A stretch of 64,000 nucleotides of DNA from Nissolia schottii (Eukaryota; Streptophyta; Magnoliopsida; Fabales; Fabaceae). Both the position numbers and the translations under genes were made by a program. The notes beneath the pieces were generated by a model. That model made no database searches. It was not told where the DNA came from and saw nothing but the letters and a program-made list of their open reading frames with translations. Of the stretch, positions 61,178 to 64,000 are shown one piece after another (positions within the stretch are counted from its first letter, which is position 1; each line of letters starts with the position of its first letter). The stretch spans positions 199,154 through 263,153 of the forward strand of contig QANU01087068.1 in the NCBI GenBank assembly GCA_003254905.1, written 5' to 3'.

Positions 61178-61711
61178 CTATGAAATAAATAAATAACCGG
61201 AGATATTTAAATGCACATAAACATGGCAAGAATGCCGACAAATGGTCCCCCTTGATTCAAAAAGATAGCACTGACAACTAACATTGTTGGAGTCTCCATC
61301 GAACAACACATCATACGGTAACTCTCTTAACTTACCATTGGCCTCAACTTCTTCAGCAACGGTGTAGAATAATTTGGTGCCTTGCTTGTCTTTAAGCAAT
61401 GTGTTGCAATTTACCTTTGCTCTGAACTCATTTTGTACCCCGCAAAACTTGTCATGCGTGTACTTCGGTTGAAATTGCTTCTCAATCAAAGATGTTGTCA
61501 CACATGGAATTGTTGTCTTGAAGCTAGCAACATCTAGCTCAAGCTCCTTTTTAGCCTTCGATGCGAGAGCATTATCATATTGCTTAACAAATTGCTCCCA
61601 GCTACTCTTTGGGTTTAAGTATCCATTAAAGAATGCATGCATGCTCTCGCTCCTCTGTGTGGGTCCTCATTCCAGCCCAAAATTCATTGCTAACGTATAT
61701 TGGAACTCATC
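61178..61711 (-). pseudogene. FAR1-related sequence fragment (MULE-derived)
   Basis: A frame from about 61663 down to 61178 reads TQRSESMHAFFNGYLNPKSS, FVKQYDNAL, SFKTTIPCVTTSLIEKQFQ and a SWIM finger CQCYLF..TICRH. These are the C-terminal part of the MULE-type transposase domain and SWIM finger of FAR1/FHY3-family proteins. Upstream, NEFWAGMR is in a different frame, so a frameshift separates the usual FWAGM..QRSES run near 61665. The N-terminal WRKY-like finger and most of the transposase core are missing. Frame ends in non-homologous sequence. A dead fragment of a FAR1-like gene or MULE. Confidence 0.82.
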
Positions 61712-62769
61712 TGTTACGTTACTTGATGTACACAAACATTAACATAATCAGTGCACAAACTATAATAACCCGACTTTTTCCCTTTATTTGAAATGTCACA
61801 TAATAAATAATTAAAAATATAATAAGAAGGAAAAGGTGAGATAGAAATAAAATAAAATTTAAATATTAATTTTATTTCTGTAATATTAATTAAAAATAAT
61901 AATTCTGCGATCTCGTGGCGTCCGGTGACGTTTGGATCGAAATTAGGGTTTTATGGTAATTTAACCACGACTCACAGGAGTCTGTAAAATATATTCATAT
62001 GAAAATAAATTCAAGAATATTCCAACTAAGATTTAAATGTTAATAAGAAAAATTAATAGGTTACAACGGTATGTTCGGAATATTTTTAGGACTTCCGTAA
62101 ATACATAGTTAACGAGCGAATATGACCGAAAACACACCAAAAGAAAAATAAATCATAGATGACCAAGGCGGCAAATATTACCCACGGCCAGCCTCCTACC
62201 CGAAGACACACCACACACTTACACAAAAGTTATTTCATCTTTCATCTTCCTAAGTCTCCTAAGCTCCAAGATTTCAAAGCTCCATATTCACCCAAAATTC
62301 AATCATTATCCTTTGCTTTCATCACTTTAATTCTCTTAAATTCATCAAGAGAGCAAGCAAGTAAGATTATCTTCTCATCCCTTGGTGAATCAAAGTTTCA
62401 TAACCTAGGTTTTCCATAATCATCCAAGGTTTTCATGTTAGGTCAAGGAAACATCAAACAAGCAAGCAAGGCTTGATTTCATCTTTTCTCTAGCATCAAC
62501 AAGCTCTTGAGGAAGTGGGTAACTCTAGTTCCTCACCTCTTTGATGGTGAATGATGTTTATGTGATTTTATGCATGTTTGATGATTATGTGATTTTATGA
62601 ACATATATGCTAGAAATGATGTTAGGATGTAGGAAGATGATTCTGAAGAGTCTTGTGACCTGGATTAGCTAGGATTTATTATGTGTGAAATATGTGTAAA
62701 ACTCAAGTAAGGTTCCATGGAAGCAAGGAGAGAAAAATGGAAGAAATGGTGTATTCGGTTTTCAGTTTC

Positions 62770-63062
62770 GCCCAGTAGCCGCTGAGCGATGCTCTGGCAC
62801 AGCTGAGCGGACTGCACGTGAACTCAGAGCGCTGAGCGGAAGGCGGTTACCGCTGAGCAGTCTGCAGGCCACGTGGAAAGTCTGAAAAGATATTTTCTTA
62901 AAGGATAAGGGTTGGTGGAGATATTTTAAAAGTTGTCAGACTGCTGAGCGAAGGGATCCTTACCGCTGAGCGATAAGGCTCCTACCGCTGAGCGAGAATG
63001 TTTTCAGTGCTGAGCGCTAGAGCTCAAACCGCTGAGCGGACAATGGTTTCCGCTGTGCGGCT
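62770..63062 (+). repeat. iterated GCTGAGCG motif
   Basis: About ten interspersed copies of GCTGAGCG or close variants (often preceded by ACC and followed by GA) lie in 290 bp with irregular 15-50-bp spacing. Noncoding. Confidence 0.85.
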
Positions 63063-63339
63063 TGAGACCAGAATGTTTATGGAACTCCTCTTGAGGCACA
63101 TAATCTGTTATTTCATGCTGGAATTATGAGTGATAACCGAAGTATATGCAGTATATGCTGTATGTGAACATGTGAAGTATATGCCGTAAATGAATCTGTG
63201 AATGATATGTAGTCTGTGATATAATCTGTAGCCTTTCATGCATTCATGTTACGCTAAGTTAAAGGATTAGAAATAAATCTGAGATAAATAAAGATTCTGA
63301 AATGAACCATAGGAAACAAGGATAACATGTTGCAGGTAC

Positions 63340-63505
63340 AGAAAAGCCAGAAATGCTGAAAATGCTGAAAAGGGCCAATGCCTAAGGCTGAACTACTGAA
63401 AAAGGGCCAAATGCCCAATGCTGAAAAAGAGCCAATGCCTAATGCTGAACAAGGGCAAATGCCCAATGCTGATAATGGTTATATGCCACATGCTGAAAAG
63501 GCCGT
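63340..63505 (+). repeat. minisatellite, about 30-bp units
   Basis: AATGCTGAAAAAGGGCCAAT followed by GCC(T/C)A is repeated about five to six times with small changes and one shorter unit. Confidence 0.8.
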
Positions 63506-63612
63506 GATCACGTGAGCCACACTATGATCCCACTTCAGGAGGTCAAGGCATCGTGAATGTGGAAGCCCGCCACAGGTGGTGTCGATATGGCATACCTGGA
63601 GGTGTGCGGTTG

Positions 63613-64000
63613 ATAGGTGTACTTTGTACCCTATTTTATTATTCTATAATTGAACATTGTATATTAAAAATGTGTAATTTTAATGCTTAATTAATATGTT
63701 TTGCACATTATCCTCTTTTGTGAGAAATTGAGAAAAATGCAATTTTAAGCACTACTTTATCTTAGAATTTAATGTGTAGATTTCTTTTGTTCTTTTTTAG
63801 TTTTCTATTTTAATTGCAGAAAATAAATTGTCAAGAGGATCATTGAGGATTTGAAGGAGATTTGATAAGATATAAATTTCAAAGAGATTTGAAGAGAAGA
63901 TTGAGACCAATAAATTCAAGATTAAATTCAAATTCAAAAAGATTTGGTCAAAGATTTGCTGAGGATTTTTAATGCTGACTTTGCCACGGATTTTGCGCCA
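63613..64000 (+). other. possible start of another LTR at the right edge
   Basis: TGATAGGTGTACTTTGTACC marks an abrupt change from the GC-richer repeat to AT-rich sequence with GAAGAGATTTG-like runs, and continues past the window. It could be the 5' end of an LTR nested into the previous element. No domain seen. Confidence 0.3.

Larger units (their letters stand above)
61762..63612 (+). mobile_element. noncoding LTR-like repeat, borders uncertain
   Basis: Begins near TATAATAACCCGACTTTTT, similar in layout to TGTGACGACCC at the start of the 29.8-kb solo LTR. It has a GC-rich patch with an iterated motif (62770-63060), AT-rich leader-like parts, a minisatellite (63340-63500), and ends in GTGGTGTCGATATGGCATAC. 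No protein domain. I read it as an LTR or a noncoding element of that class. No TSD or partner LTR found. Confidence 0.5.

Noticed and set aside
63340..63505. CRISPR-like repeat array
   Set aside because: Units are contiguous and imperfect with no spacers, and the genome is a plant nuclear one.

Overview
This is nuclear DNA of a flowering plant, most likely a dicot and probably a papilionoid legume. The genes have plant intron-exon structure (short exons, AT-rich introns, GT..AG borders), the spacers are very AT-rich, and the window holds plant-type LTR, hAT, LINE and MITE debris. The legume call rests only on the look of the repeats and is inference. No prokaryotic, CRISPR, rRNA or tRNA features were seen.

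Left gene block (1-15 kb). A divergent pair: an importin-5-type karyopherin on the minus strand, running off the left edge, and a mitochondrial-type peptidyl-tRNA hydrolase on the plus strand. As I recall, Arabidopsis carries the same two families side by side (AT5G19820/AT5G19830), so this looks like conserved microsynteny. An 8-bp-TSD hAT MITE sits in an importin intron.

Repeat block (15-46 kb). This is a 31-kb gene desert. In order it holds a decayed Ty1/copia element, an RNase H remnant of a LINE, a 466-bp uninterrupted CA microsatellite, a tandem dispersed repeat, a 1-kb inverted repeat, a 2,004-bp solo LTR with an exact 5-bp TSD, and a 3,532-bp hAT element with exact TIRs and 8-bp TSD but a broken transposase. 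After that comes AT-rich DNA with only MITE-like fragments and microsatellites.

Right gene block (46-59 kb). An IQM-family calmodulin-binding protein gene (+), a DUF1644 zinc-binding protein gene (+), and a DUF616/MUCI70-like Golgi glycosyltransferase gene (-). The last two converge. All three appear intact, and their exon phases close exactly. A Tourist-like MITE lies in the DUF1644 5' UTR intron.

Right end (59-64 kb). A MITE, an LTR-like fragment, a G2-like (GARP) transcription-factor pseudogene with one intron reduced to 16 nt, a frameshifted FAR1-related fragment, and a long noncoding LTR-like sequence with an iterated GCTGAGCG motif and a minisatellite. The genes are housekeeping or signalling loci with no shared pathway. 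I found no convincing novel multi-gene system; the interest is in well-bounded transposon insertions, decay states and a few residue-level oddities.
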